Shown here: one piece after another, positions 9,550 to 18,465 of the stretch
Numbering within the stretch: the first letter of the stretch is position 1
How the letters are laid out: each line of letters begins with the position of its first letter
Assembly: GCA_019638355.1 (NCBI GenBank)
Contig: JAHBTY010000002.1
Coordinates: 72,501-136,500 of the forward strand
Length of the DNA stretch: 64,000 bases
DNA from: Cyclobacteriaceae bacterium
Lineage (GTDB): Bacteria; Bacteroidota; Bacteroidia; Cytophagales; Cyclobacteriaceae
Reading direction: 5' to 3'
Notes under the pieces: model-generated
Seen by the model: only the letters and a program-made list of their open reading frames with translations
The model's database searches: none
What the model was told of the DNA's origin: nothing
Translations under genes and position numbers: made by a program

Positions 9550-10998
9550 TTAATAACCCTGATTCTGCGTCATTAATGAGTTTGCTTGCATTTCTGTTAA
9601 TGGAATTGGCAATGCAAACCTAAAATCATTGGCTGGCAAAGTAGCAGAGGCTGCAGAAGGTGCATCGGCTGCCAATCTTGAAACTGCCATGCCTTTGCGT
9701 TTAAGATCCCAAAAACGATGGCCTTCAAAAGCTAACTCTTTAAATCTCTCTAACATGATCTCATCAATTGCCTGATCTCTGCTAGAAAGTACTATATCAA
9801 CATGATCTGTAATCCTGTTTGCCCTCAATGCATTCAGGTCGCTTTCTGCACTATTGGCTCCTGTAATTTTATTTTGTTCTGCACGGGCTTCAGCTCTGAT
9901 CAAGTACATTTCGGAAGTGCGCATGAGTTTTCCATTGGCAGAATTCTCAGTTCCACTTCCGTACGCACCGCCAGCATATTTTCTGATAATCAAACCTGGA
10001 CGATCTGCATTAGGTCTGTTGTTAGCCGCCAGTAACGGTTCAGTTAAGAAATATGCTGCCCTTCTAATATCTGTTGCGCTGTAAGCATCATAGAGTTTGT
10101 TACTAACTGTCCATGTAACAGTACCAATGTTGGAAGCACTAGCTGATGTTGCCCGGTATAAACTTCCAATTCTGGCCATGGAAGGTGTTCTCACAGTTCT
10201 GAACGCCTGCTCAACTGTATTGGCATCTGTCCATATACCAGCAAAATTTGCAGTTGTTGCCAGGCCCAATCCGGCTGTATTGATATAGTTGGTAGCATAC
10301 GTTTCAGCAGCGGCCCAATCTTCAGTGTAAAGAGCTATGCGGGCATGCAATCCATTTGCCGCAGCAACATTGGCTCTATTTATATCAGTTAAGTTGTTGG
10401 GAAGAAGTGCTTTAGCGGCAGTAATATCCTGATTTAACTTCTGAAAATAAGTATCCATTGTAATTCTTGCCTGAGGTGCCATAGAAGGAGTCTCCATGTA
10501 TGGCATAGCAACTGCAGATGGTGCATACTTAGCACAGTAAAAACGGAATAGCTCGAAGTGTGCGTAAGCTCTCAAGAACAATGCCTCACCTCTAAGTCTC
10601 GCTCTTAGGGTGTTATCGCCTACCCTTGTTGAGTCGGCCAAGTCTATTCGGGCTAAAACGCGGTTTACCCGATCAATCATCTGGTACTGAGGATTGATTG
10701 CCGTATAGGTATCACGGATTGAAATATCCTGTGGGCCATACTGCCACTCGTGAACGGTTGCTGCATTGTAGAATTCACCGGCAGTTTTTACTTCATCTGA
10801 AAAAACAGAATTTAGAAGTACACTCATCAAATTTGAGAGGCCACCATATGCTCCGATAATTGCCGATTCGTTGTTCTGTACTGTTTGTAGAGCAACATCT
10901 CCAGCTATCAAATCGGTTTCCTGAAAGTCAAGGTAGTCGCTACAGGAACTACTCCACAATGCTGTAATTAATAATAAGAAAGAGAATTTCTTTTTCAT
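9550..10998 (-). CDS. SusD/RagB-family outer-membrane nutrient-binding lipoprotein
   Basis: The 482-residue protein has a lipoprotein signal with lipobox SSSC (Cys19) followed by SDYLDFQETD. TPR-like helical segments of the SusD fold follow, including GEALFLRAYAHFELFRFY and ARIALYTEDWAAAETYA. The C-terminal signature is MLERFKELAFEGHRFWDLKRKG. SusD proteins lid the SusC barrel and bind glycans or peptides at the cell surface. It follows susC by 18 bases in one operon. No glycoside hydrolase, peptidase or sigma/anti-sigma gene adjoins, so the substrate is unknown. Confidence 0.93.
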   Translation of the reverse strand: MKKKFSFLLLITALWSSSCSDYLDFQETDLIAGDVALQTVQNNESAIIGAYGGLSNLMSVLLNSVFSDEVKTAGEFYNAATVHEWQYGPQDISIRDTYTAINPQYQMIDRVNRVLARIDLADSTRVGDNTLRARLRGEALFLRAYAHFELFRFYCAKYAPSAVAMPYMETPSMAPQARITMDTYFQKLNQDITAAKALLPNNLTDINRANVAAANGLHARIALYTEDWAAAETYATNYINTAGLGLATTANFAGIWTDANTVEQAFRTVRTPSMARIGSLYRATSASASNIGTVTWTVSNKLYDAYSATDIRRAAYFLTEPLLAANNRPNADRPGLIIRKYAGGAYGSGTENSANGKLMRTSEMYLIRAEARAEQNKITGANSAESDLNALRANRITDHVDIVLSSRDQAIDEIMLERFKELAFEGHRFWDLKRKGMAVSRLAADAPSAASATLPANDFRFALPIPLTEMQANSLMTQNQGY

Positions 10999-11016
10999 AG
11001 TTTCAAAAAATTTTCG

Positions 11017-14000
11017 TTAGAAAGAAAAATCTACACCAAACACAAACATTCTTGGATTCGGATATTCGTTCAAACTGATGTTGTTATTATCTTCTGGATC
11101 CAATCCTTTCCAAGGACTCCAGATTCTGAGGTTCTGCGCTCTGCCATACACTTTAATATCCTTAAAGTATTTCATTTTAGGAAGCGTATAAGACACTGTT
11201 AACTCTCTGAACCGTAGGAATTTCGCATCCATCAAATCAGTTGAAGTAAATCCTCTGTCGTATGCAGGTGATTGATAGAACTTCTGATCGCCTGGCTGCA
11301 GCCACTGATCTGTTAATAGGTCTGTAACCTGGCCAACAGCATTAATGTACCCAGGAATTCCACGAGTTACCCAACTCCACACATTATTACTTCTCACCAC
11401 GTCAAACTGGTAGGTAAAGAAGGTTGACACCTGAAGTTTTTTGTACCGACCTGATACTCCAAAACCACCGGTATGTTTCGGCAGGAAGGTTCCAAACTTG
11501 GCAACCTGACCGGCATCTGCTTGCGAAAATGTTGTAGTTCCGTCTTCTTTACGATAGATAGGTTGCCCGGTTGCGGGATCAGCCCCTACATAATCATATG
11601 TATAGTGAGAACCGTACGGCAAGCCTTTTCTGATCAGGAAGGTTCCCAGCGGATATTCATTAACAGCACCAAGATCATCGATGTTGTTAATATTTATGGC
11701 ATGGTTCCAGTTGGCATCAATGGCCCAATCACCATGACGATAAATATCACCGGTTAATGTAACCTCAACACCTTTGTTTGACATTTGACCAGCATTGATT
11801 GGAAGCGAGGTTCCGCCAAAGCCAGTAGTGGCACTAAGGGGTTGGCTCACAAATAGGTCAACCGTTACATTTTTATAGAAATCTACTACCAGATTAGCTC
11901 TGTTAAATAACCCGATATCGAAACCAACATTGTACTTATTTACGGTTTCAATTTTCAATTCAGGGTTACCTGGGGTGGTAGGAACAAGACCAGCAATGGA
12001 AGAACCTGCAAACGCGGTACTGGTTCCAAAAGTTGGTAACTGCGGACCTAAGTAATTGGGCACGTTAAAGAAGCCTCCTACTAACCCAAAGTTGTTATTA
12101 CTAATACTTCCAATATTGGCAACCTCACCATACGTAGCTCTTACCTTTAAGTCTGTAACAATGTTCTGCGATTGCATAAATTGCTCGTTGATGGCATCCC
12201 AGCCTAACCCAACAGACCATGTAAATACTTCTTTATTTTTTTCATTCAAGATGCGAGAAGTACCATCTACACGGGCGTTCAGGTTAATGGTATATTTATC
12301 GGCATAGGTATATCGTGTGGTACCAAAGTATGAACGGATACCGTACTGCGACTTAGCTCCATTTCCGTTTTGAGGATAATTGGTTTGACCTGTGGTGGTA
12401 GGAATATTACCAGCACCTTGTCCTGTTTGGGTTAATCGTTTATCCAAGTTGAACAATTGGTAACCAAAACCATTATTAGCAACTTTGATTGCTTCAAAGA
12501 AAGCACCGGCTTCTATTTCATGCTTATCTCTTAAAATTTTAGAGAAGTTTAAACTAGTTGTATTAATTATTTGCGAACGATTCAACACTGCCTCTGTATG
12601 GTAACCTGAGTTTTGCGTTTGAATTGAGCCCACAAAAGAGTTTGGATTAATAGAGTACATACCTTGTGAGGTATTCATATCTACACCAAAACTGTTTCTT
12701 ACACTTAAACCTTTTATAATTTCATATTTAAGTGCCAAGGCTCCTAAAACTCTCAAGTCTCGTTGTCTGAAGATTGTATTCTGTTGACGCTCAATTGCAT
12801 TTGCAATGTTTCTGGGAGTTAAAGCTGCAGACGCGCCAAAGTCTAGCGTACCGTCATCTTTATAAACCTGCTCATAAGGCTTTGCGCGCCATACAATTTG
12901 GAAAGGGTTGCCCGGGCTATTACCCAGCCAATCTCCTACGCTGCTGGTAGTTTCTGAACTGGTAATGGTTGAAGAGAGATTAACTGTTAGTTTACCCAAT
13001 TCCTGATCCACATTTATTCTTCCGGTATAACGGGTGAAGTTCGATCCTTCTGCAAAACCATCCTGATCAAATACATTGAAAGATGTAAAGTAGCGGCTTT
13101 TATCGGTACCCCCACGAGCTACTAACTCATTAGTCTTTGAAACACCATTGCGAAACAGAATGTCAGCAAAATTGAGGTTATTATCTCTAAATCCAGCCAA
13201 TAATCCATCTCTTCTTGCCTTTTCAGCTTCAGTTTGTGCCGCATACGTAGGGTGCAATGGTGAATATTGCCAGCCTGGACCTGTAATTCCGAAACCTGCC
13301 AATCCTAATCTTTCCTCATACTCCAAAGTTTGCGCAGTATTCATCATGTTGAAGTTTTGAGGAGGTGGTTGCATGGAAACACCAACCTGAGTTCTAAAAT
13401 CGATTGAATTGGTTCCTGCTTGACCTTTTCTGGTTGTGATTACGATTACACCATTGGCACCACGGGCACCATACAATGCACTGGCAACACCATCCTTTAG
13501 AATTGTTTGAGATACAATGTCGTTAACGTTGATACCAGACAGGTCGCCCAATACAGGTACACCATCTATAACATATAGAGGCTGAGCTCCTGCACCTGAA
13601 ATTGATTGTACACCACGAATTCTTACTGTGGCACTTGAGCCTGGTTGTCCGCTACCTGAATTTACAAGCACACCTGCTACACGCCCTTGAAGGGACTGAT
13701 CCAAAGACGCCATAGGTGCGCGCTCTGTTATATCACCTTTTAGGGTTGCAGCTGAACCGATAAACTTCCGCTCCTGACTGTAACCTGTTTCAGTTACAAT
13801 AACCTCTGATAGTTGAGTAGCATCTGATTGCATGCGTAGATCAATTACTGACCTGTTTCCCACGGCAATCTCTTCAGTTTTTAATCCGATAAATGAAAAG
13901 ACCAAGGTACCACCTGATGCAGGTATAGAAAGTGAATACCTTCCTTGAGCATCGGTACTTACACCAATAGCTGTACCTTTTAGTACAACGTTTACACCTG

Positions 14001-14121
14001 GAAGCTCAGAGCCGTCTTCCGCTGATGTTACCTTTCCTGAAACTGTACGATCTTGGGCAAACCCTTCGAAACTAAAGGTTAATACCAGCAAGAAAATACC
14101 ATTCTGTAGAATTTTCTTCAT
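11017..14121 (-). CDS. SusC/RagA-family TonB-linked outer-membrane transporter
   Basis: The 1034-residue TonB-dependent receptor has a signal peptide, then a carboxypeptidase-regulatory-like domain (VSGKVTSAEDGSELPGVNVV), a plug domain with the RagA signature PLYVIDGVPV and RGANGVIVITTRKG, and a 22-strand beta-barrel ending in aromatic FVFGVDFSF. It lacks an N-terminal STN signalling domain, consistent with the absence of a linked anti-sigma factor. I chose ATG at 14121 because MKKILQNGIFLL begins a normal signal peptide; the in-frame TTG at 14166 is inside the apparent promoter. It works with the SusD protein downstream to import an unidentified nutrient. Confidence 0.93.
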   Translation of the reverse strand: MKKILQNGIFLLVLTFSFEGFAQDRTVSGKVTSAEDGSELPGVNVVLKGTAIGVSTDAQGRYSLSIPASGGTLVFSFIGLKTEEIAVGNRSVIDLRMQSDATQLSEVIVTETGYSQERKFIGSAATLKGDITERAPMASLDQSLQGRVAGVLVNSGSGQPGSSATVRIRGVQSISGAGAQPLYVIDGVPVLGDLSGINVNDIVSQTILKDGVASALYGARGANGVIVITTRKGQAGTNSIDFRTQVGVSMQPPPQNFNMMNTAQTLEYEERLGLAGFGITGPGWQYSPLHPTYAAQTEAEKARRDGLLAGFRDNNLNFADILFRNGVSKTNELVARGGTDKSRYFTSFNVFDQDGFAEGSNFTRYTGRINVDQELGKLTVNLSSTITSSETTSSVGDWLGNSPGNPFQIVWRAKPYEQVYKDDGTLDFGASAALTPRNIANAIERQQNTIFRQRDLRVLGALALKYEIIKGLSVRNSFGVDMNTSQGMYSINPNSFVGSIQTQNSGYHTEAVLNRSQIINTTSLNFSKILRDKHEIEAGAFFEAIKVANNGFGYQLFNLDKRLTQTGQGAGNIPTTTGQTNYPQNGNGAKSQYGIRSYFGTTRYTYADKYTINLNARVDGTSRILNEKNKEVFTWSVGLGWDAINEQFMQSQNIVTDLKVRATYGEVANIGSISNNNFGLVGGFFNVPNYLGPQLPTFGTSTAFAGSSIAGLVPTTPGNPELKIETVNKYNVGFDIGLFNRANLVVDFYKNVTVDLFVSQPLSATTGFGGTSLPINAGQMSNKGVEVTLTGDIYRHGDWAIDANWNHAININNIDDLGAVNEYPLGTFLIRKGLPYGSHYTYDYVGADPATGQPIYRKEDGTTTFSQADAGQVAKFGTFLPKHTGGFGVSGRYKKLQVSTFFTYQFDVVRSNNVWSWVTRGIPGYINAVGQVTDLLTDQWLQPGDQKFYQSPAYDRGFTSTDLMDAKFLRFRELTVSYTLPKMKYFKDIKVYGRAQNLRIWSPWKGLDPEDNNNISLNEYPNPRMFVFGVDFSF

Positions 14122-14174
14122 ACTGTTTTGGTTTAATTGAATAGAATATTTCTTAATAGGGCACAAACTTAAAA

Positions 14175-14182
14175 CAAAATTA
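14175..14182 (-). promoter_or_regulatory. Putative -7 element for the susC-susD operon
   Basis: The minus strand reads TAATTTTG, an exact TAnnTTTG match, 53 bases upstream of the susC ATG, inside a 170-base AT-rich intergenic region. A -33 TTTG is not evident. Confidence 0.45.
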
Positions 14183-14289
14183 GTCTCAGAAAAATCATGA
14201 TTTGTTAAAGTTCTATCATTAGGATAAAAAATTAACCATTCATGAATACATAATACCTTTTATATAATGATGCCAAATGTTTGGAAGGC

Positions 14290-16185
14290 TTACTTACTTG
14301 TGATAGCAATTATTCTGAATTCGATGCGCCTGTTTTGTTGCCGATTATAATCGGTGGTGTTGGCAACGCGCGGCTTTTTTGAACCATAGCCTCGTATTTG
14401 TATTTGAGCTTGTTTTATATTTTTCGATACCAGAAATGATGCCACCGACTTTGCCCGGTTTTCAGATAATTTAAGGTTGTAGGTCTCCGTTCCGGAATTA
14501 TCGGTATGACCGGCTATCTCTATTATAATTGAAGGATTGTTTGCAAGGAATGTTACTACCTTTTCTAATTCCAACATTGATTCCGGCCTTAACTCATATT
14601 TATCGGTATCAAAAAAAATGTTGTTTAATATAATAGCAGCATTTTCATGCACGGGTTCCAAGGTTATGTTTTTTGTTACGGCATGTTGGTTGCCTTCCTT
14701 GTAGTTAAAGTATTCGCTATTAAAAAGAAAGCCGGGTTTATCTACATATAGTGCATACTCCGCACCACCGGGCAAAACAATTAAGTATTGGCCTGTAACA
14801 GAATCCGAGAATACTTTCGAAACTGATTTTTTCTCCACCAGGTTATAAAGTTCAATTTGTGCCCTTATTGGTTGTTGTGAAGTGGCATCGGTTACTGTGC
14901 CACTTACTACATTGCCACTAAAACTTGTAACCAATTGCTGTGGAAGCACAATCCTGTAAAGACGACTCCGGTTTTTAGATTCTTCGCGCGAGTAATACCC
15001 TTGATCGCCCAAGGCCGATACAATAAACGAATACTGATCGTGATGATCGTTGAGTGGTTTTCCCATATTTATTGGTTTACCCCATGCAGCTTCTGCTTTT
15101 TGAATTTTATATATATCGTAACCACCATAGCCCGGCAACCCATTGGAAACAAAATATAACTCTCGATTATTAACATGTACATAAGGCGAAATTTCATCAT
15201 GCGGGGTGTTAATAGCAGGCCCGGCATTAATTGCTTTGCTCCATCCCTTATCTGTAAGTTGAGAGTACCAGATATCGTAACCCCCTAACCCGCCCGCTCG
15301 CTCTGAGACAAAATAAAGTTCGCGGCCATCCGCTGAAAGAGATGGCTGTGCATCCCAACGCGCGCTGTTAATATTAGGGCCCATATTCTTAGGTTTGGAC
15401 CAATTATTACCGGTTTTGCGACTTTCGTATAAATCGCATCCGGAAGCGCCACATACTGTAAAAATTAAATGCCTGCCATCGGCCGAAATGGTACTGGCCC
15501 CTTCACGTTGAACCGTATTTATATTGGCCGATAACGATACCGGTTCGCCCCACTCGCCATTGGGTCGTTTAGTTGATACAACCAGATCTTCATTATCGTT
15601 GCGGTTGCCCCCATAACGCGCTGTAAATATCAATTGCATTCCATCGGCCGTTACAGTAGGAAAGTATTGCATGGGAAAAACATTAACTGAATCGCTTAAC
15701 GGTGTAATTACATAATCATAAGCCATTGTGTTGGCAAGTGCATAATCAGCCTGAGTTTGCCAAACTTTAGCCAACGCTACTTTTTTGTAGTCGTCTTTTT
15801 CAATGAGAAGAAATTCAGTAGCGTATTTTTTACAAGGTTCGTATTTACCCTGCCATAGATTAACCGCGGCCAACTCATATAAATACATTCGCTTGCGCGG
15901 ATCGGGCTTTGCCAGTTCATAACCTTTTTCAAGAGTTTGTTGTGCCCATTCAAATTTTTCTTGCGCTTTATAGATGGTTGCTAACCGGTAGTAGGCTTCT
16001 TCAAAATTTTTATCGCGGGTAATTGCTTCATTAAGCAGATTAATGGCTTGTGTAAATTGGCCTCTTACCCGATAATTGTCGGCTTCGGTATAAAGTTCAA
16101 TTGCTTTTTTGTTTTTTGTACTGAGGCCTTGCCCCAAAACCTGACTGCCTACCAACACAAGGAATACCAGAATTAATTTTTGCAT
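14290..16185 (-). CDS. TPR / PD40 beta-propeller / OmpA-like outer-membrane protein (PorE-like)
   Basis: The 631-residue exported protein has, in order: a signal peptide (residues 1-18), TPR helices (about 25-130), WD40-like PD40 blades with repeated YFPTVTADGMQLIFTA / PSLSADGRELYFVSE motifs (about 170-380), a carboxypeptidase-regulatory domain (about 410-500), and a C-terminal OmpA peptidoglycan-binding domain (IAGHTDNSGTETYNLKLSEN, RGYGSKKP). This matches PorE-type proteins associated with the type IX secretion system. However, no lipobox cysteine is seen and no other T9SS gene is present here, so it may be one of the many paralogues. It anchors to peptidoglycan. Confidence 0.85.
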   Translation of the reverse strand: MQKLILVFLVLVGSQVLGQGLSTKNKKAIELYTEADNYRVRGQFTQAINLLNEAITRDKNFEEAYYRLATIYKAQEKFEWAQQTLEKGYELAKPDPRKRMYLYELAAVNLWQGKYEPCKKYATEFLLIEKDDYKKVALAKVWQTQADYALANTMAYDYVITPLSDSVNVFPMQYFPTVTADGMQLIFTARYGGNRNDNEDLVVSTKRPNGEWGEPVSLSANINTVQREGASTISADGRHLIFTVCGASGCDLYESRKTGNNWSKPKNMGPNINSARWDAQPSLSADGRELYFVSERAGGLGGYDIWYSQLTDKGWSKAINAGPAINTPHDEISPYVHVNNRELYFVSNGLPGYGGYDIYKIQKAEAAWGKPINMGKPLNDHHDQYSFIVSALGDQGYYSREESKNRSRLYRIVLPQQLVTSFSGNVVSGTVTDATSQQPIRAQIELYNLVEKKSVSKVFSDSVTGQYLIVLPGGAEYALYVDKPGFLFNSEYFNYKEGNQHAVTKNITLEPVHENAAIILNNIFFDTDKYELRPESMLELEKVVTFLANNPSIIIEIAGHTDNSGTETYNLKLSENRAKSVASFLVSKNIKQAQIQIRGYGSKKPRVANTTDYNRQQNRRIEFRIIAITSK

Positions 16186-16230
16186 AACACAATTTACACT
16201 TTAAACGAAAAACCATAACCACCAGTATGC

Positions 16231-16821
16231 TTACCGGATTGCTGTAACCGGAATTTCTGGCGCATCCCACCCCAATAAAGCATTAATCAATTTGCACGAT
16301 TCGTATTGATTCAGGTTATCAACTTGAATTTTAGCCTCTGAAATTTTCTTCTCCATTAATAAATACGTTCGCATGGTACCTGGCAATAAGCATGTTGTGG
16401 GTGTAAACCACTTGTTATCTTTTTTAAAAATCAGATTTGCATAGGTTGCATCGGTTATAAATCCGTTTTGCACAATTATAACATCATCGCACATTTCGCG
16501 CTTACCAAATACTTCATCCAAGAGTTCGCGATTTACAAACTTATGAGCATACTGAAAATCTGCTTCAACCAATTTTAGTGAAGCAACGGGTTTAACCTGA
16601 TAGGGAATAAATTCTACATTTACAAACTCCTGATCATATACCAGGCGGGCTTTAAATAGCCCACTGGTTGGGATATTGGCCTTCATTAAAATCGATTCAA
16701 GCGTCCATTTTAATGGTTGCCTGAATAGTACTTGTGCACTGTTTGTAATGCGCGCCTGATGCACGTGCAGGTTTCGAAACTTGCCATCGCACACATAAAT
16801 TGATTCAAGCAACCGGCACAT
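16231..16821 (-). CDS. pabC: Aminotransferase class IV, probable 4-amino-4-deoxychorismate lyase
   Basis: The 196-residue PLP enzyme belongs to fold type IV. The likely PLP lysine is in YAHKFVNREL. The cofactor-phosphate region is ITDATYANLIF and the late PGTMRTYLL motif is present. It overlaps the upstream pabB gene by 17 bases. PabC releases pyruvate from aminodeoxychorismate to give p-aminobenzoate for folate. It is shorter than the 270-residue E. coli protein, which is common for this family in Bacteroidota. Function rests mainly on the pabB linkage; branched-chain or D-amino-acid aminotransferase activity is less likely given the size. Confidence 0.82.
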   Translation of the reverse strand: MCRLLESIYVCDGKFRNLHVHQARITNSAQVLFRQPLKWTLESILMKANIPTSGLFKARLVYDQEFVNVEFIPYQVKPVASLKLVEADFQYAHKFVNRELLDEVFGKREMCDDVIIVQNGFITDATYANLIFKKDNKWFTPTTCLLPGTMRTYLLMEKKISEAKIQVDNLNQYESCKLINALLGWDAPEIPVTAIR

Positions 16822-17773
16822 ATATTTTCTGAATTACTTCTGCATACTCACGTTCCCAATTGCTACGGGCTGTAATACCACCACCGCTTCTATAAAAGAT
16901 TGTTTCGCCTCGCTGTTCCATAAACCGGATGTTTACACAACTATCAAGATTCTTCCCATCAAAGTAACCGAATATTCCTGTATAGTATCCGCGCGGCTCT
17001 TGTTCTGCAGCACGAATAACCTCTGTTGTTTTTTCCTTTGGCGCACCACTGATTGATCCGGCCGGTAACAATTCCAGTAATAAACTGCCAATCCTGTTTT
17101 TATAAATCGGTAGCAGATCGCCACTAATTTCTGAACTTACCTGCAAGATTACATTGCGATTGGTTTTGATCTCATCAATGTAGCGCAAGCGATTAACCGC
17201 AACATGGCTGGCTACGCGTGCCAAATCGTTTCGTAGTAAATCTACAATGGTTACATGCTCTGCTTTTTCTTTTTCATCGTTTAATATTATAGCCGCAGCA
17301 TGGGGCGTAGTGGCATCAATTGTTCCCTTCATCGGAAACGAAAAAATTTTACCGTTATTAATTTTTATAAAACTCTCTGGCGAAAAAAATAAAAACTGAT
17401 TGCGTAACCAACACCGATATGGTGCATGAACCTTAAAAAACAATTCACGAAGGGTAGTGTTGATTTCTACTTGCGATTTTACAGTGAGGTTAGTTAAAAA
17501 AGTATTGCCGTAGTTAAGATGGTGCAATACTGTATTAAACCGGTTGCGATATTCTTCCCTATCAAAGGGATGTAGTTCGAACTTTAAAAGCCCAATTTTG
17601 TTAATGCCTTTCGCATTGGTAAATCCGTTTATGTAAAACAATAATTCATTTGAATCAACCCGATCAGGCAACCAAAGTTGCGGTTGTTGCAATTCGTAAT
17701 CAATTAAAAACAAAAAGGGCTTACCGGTTTTACTATATGAGTTTGCCCGATCAATAAATTCAGTTGTAGTCAA
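16805..17773 (-). CDS. pabB: Aminodeoxychorismate synthase component I
   Basis: The 322-residue chorismate-binding enzyme consists of the catalytic C-terminal domain with a reduced N-terminal part. Motifs are NYGNTFLTNLT, FSPESFIKINNGKIFSFPMKGT (the Lys of the PIKGT-like motif, characteristic of PabB, is kept although Ile is Met), VDLLRNDLARVA, LLPAGSISGAPKEKT, and GYYTGIFGYFDG. It aminates chorismate together with a PabA glutaminase, which is not encoded here. It is 5 bases downstream of queE and overlaps pabC, so the three look like one transcription unit. Confidence 0.88.
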   Translation of the reverse strand: MTTTEFIDRANSYSKTGKPFLFLIDYELQQPQLWLPDRVDSNELLFYINGFTNAKGINKIGLLKFELHPFDREEYRNRFNTVLHHLNYGNTFLTNLTVKSQVEINTTLRELFFKVHAPYRCWLRNQFLFFSPESFIKINNGKIFSFPMKGTIDATTPHAAAIILNDEKEKAEHVTIVDLLRNDLARVASHVAVNRLRYIDEIKTNRNVILQVSSEISGDLLPIYKNRIGSLLLELLPAGSISGAPKEKTTEVIRAAEQEPRGYYTGIFGYFDGKNLDSCVNIRFMEQRGETIFYRSGGGITARSNWEREYAEVIQKIYVPVA

Positions 17774-17778
17774 AATAC

Positions 17779-18402
17779 TTAAGGAATATTCATGTACTTA
17801 TGCACCTGCAGCGATATCTGCCAACGTGGATTCTTCTTTACATAGTCGATAAGTTGAGGAAGTATCTCGTCTTCTTTCGACCACTCGGGTTGTAAATAGA
17901 GTTTACATTCCGGCCGTACCTGATTTGCAAATTCTTCGGCCCAGGCAAAATCACTTTTGTGAAATACAACTACTTTCAGTTCGCTGGCTTGTTGCGCTAC
18001 CGATGGATGTGGATGTTTGAATTTTTTTGGCGAGAAACAAATCCAGTCCCATGTACCTGTAATAGGATACGCACCGGAAGTTTCAAGATGCGTTTTTAAA
18101 CCCAATACTTTTAATGCACGTGTAAGCGCTTCCAGGTTATGCATGGTAGGTTCGCCACCGGTAACCACACAAATTTCAGTGCCGCTTGATTTTGCTTTGG
18201 TTGCGATTGATTCTACTGAAACTTTAGGGTGATCATTTACATTCCAACTGTCTTTCACATCGCACCATACACACCGCACTTCGCATCCACCTAGCCGAAT
18301 AAAGTAAGCGGCCCTTCCTTGATGTGAGCCTTCACCCTGAATGGTGTAAAAGTCTTCCATCAAGGGCAGTTCTTGATTCAATATTTCGGATTCAAGATTC
18401 AA
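17779..18402 (-). CDS. queE: 7-carboxy-7-deazaguanine synthase (radical SAM)
   Basis: The 207-residue radical SAM enzyme carries the family hallmark EDFYTIQGEGSHQGRAAYFI and the cluster-binding cysteines in GGCEVRCVWCD. It also has VVTGGEPTMHNL and LETSGAYP. QueE converts carboxytetrahydropterin, the QueD product, to 7-carboxy-7-deazaguanine for queuosine. The start is uncertain. TTG at 18402 adds 14 residues partly encoded by an intergenic palindrome; ATG at 18360 gives a protein starting MEDFYTIQ. I keep the longer form because homologues usually have a few residues before this motif. It leads the queE-pabB-pabC unit. Confidence 0.92.
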   Translation of the reverse strand: MNLESEILNQELPLMEDFYTIQGEGSHQGRAAYFIRLGGCEVRCVWCDVKDSWNVNDHPKVSVESIATKAKSSGTEICVVTGGEPTMHNLEALTRALKVLGLKTHLETSGAYPITGTWDWICFSPKKFKHPHPSVAQQASELKVVVFHKSDFAWAEEFANQVRPECKLYLQPEWSKEDEILPQLIDYVKKNPRWQISLQVHKYMNIP

Positions 18403-18465
18403 AATTCCAGATTTATGATACCAATCACATGTCTCACAATTCGAATTCTAAACTATTGAATTGAG
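18372..18465. repeat. Imperfect palindrome of GATTCAA-type words between queE and folD
   Basis: CTTGATTCAATATTTCGG at 18372-18389 and its extension match, inverted and imperfectly, the segment ending CTATTGAATTGAG at 18443-18465. It overlaps the queE N-terminus and abuts the folD stop codon. Confidence 0.5.
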
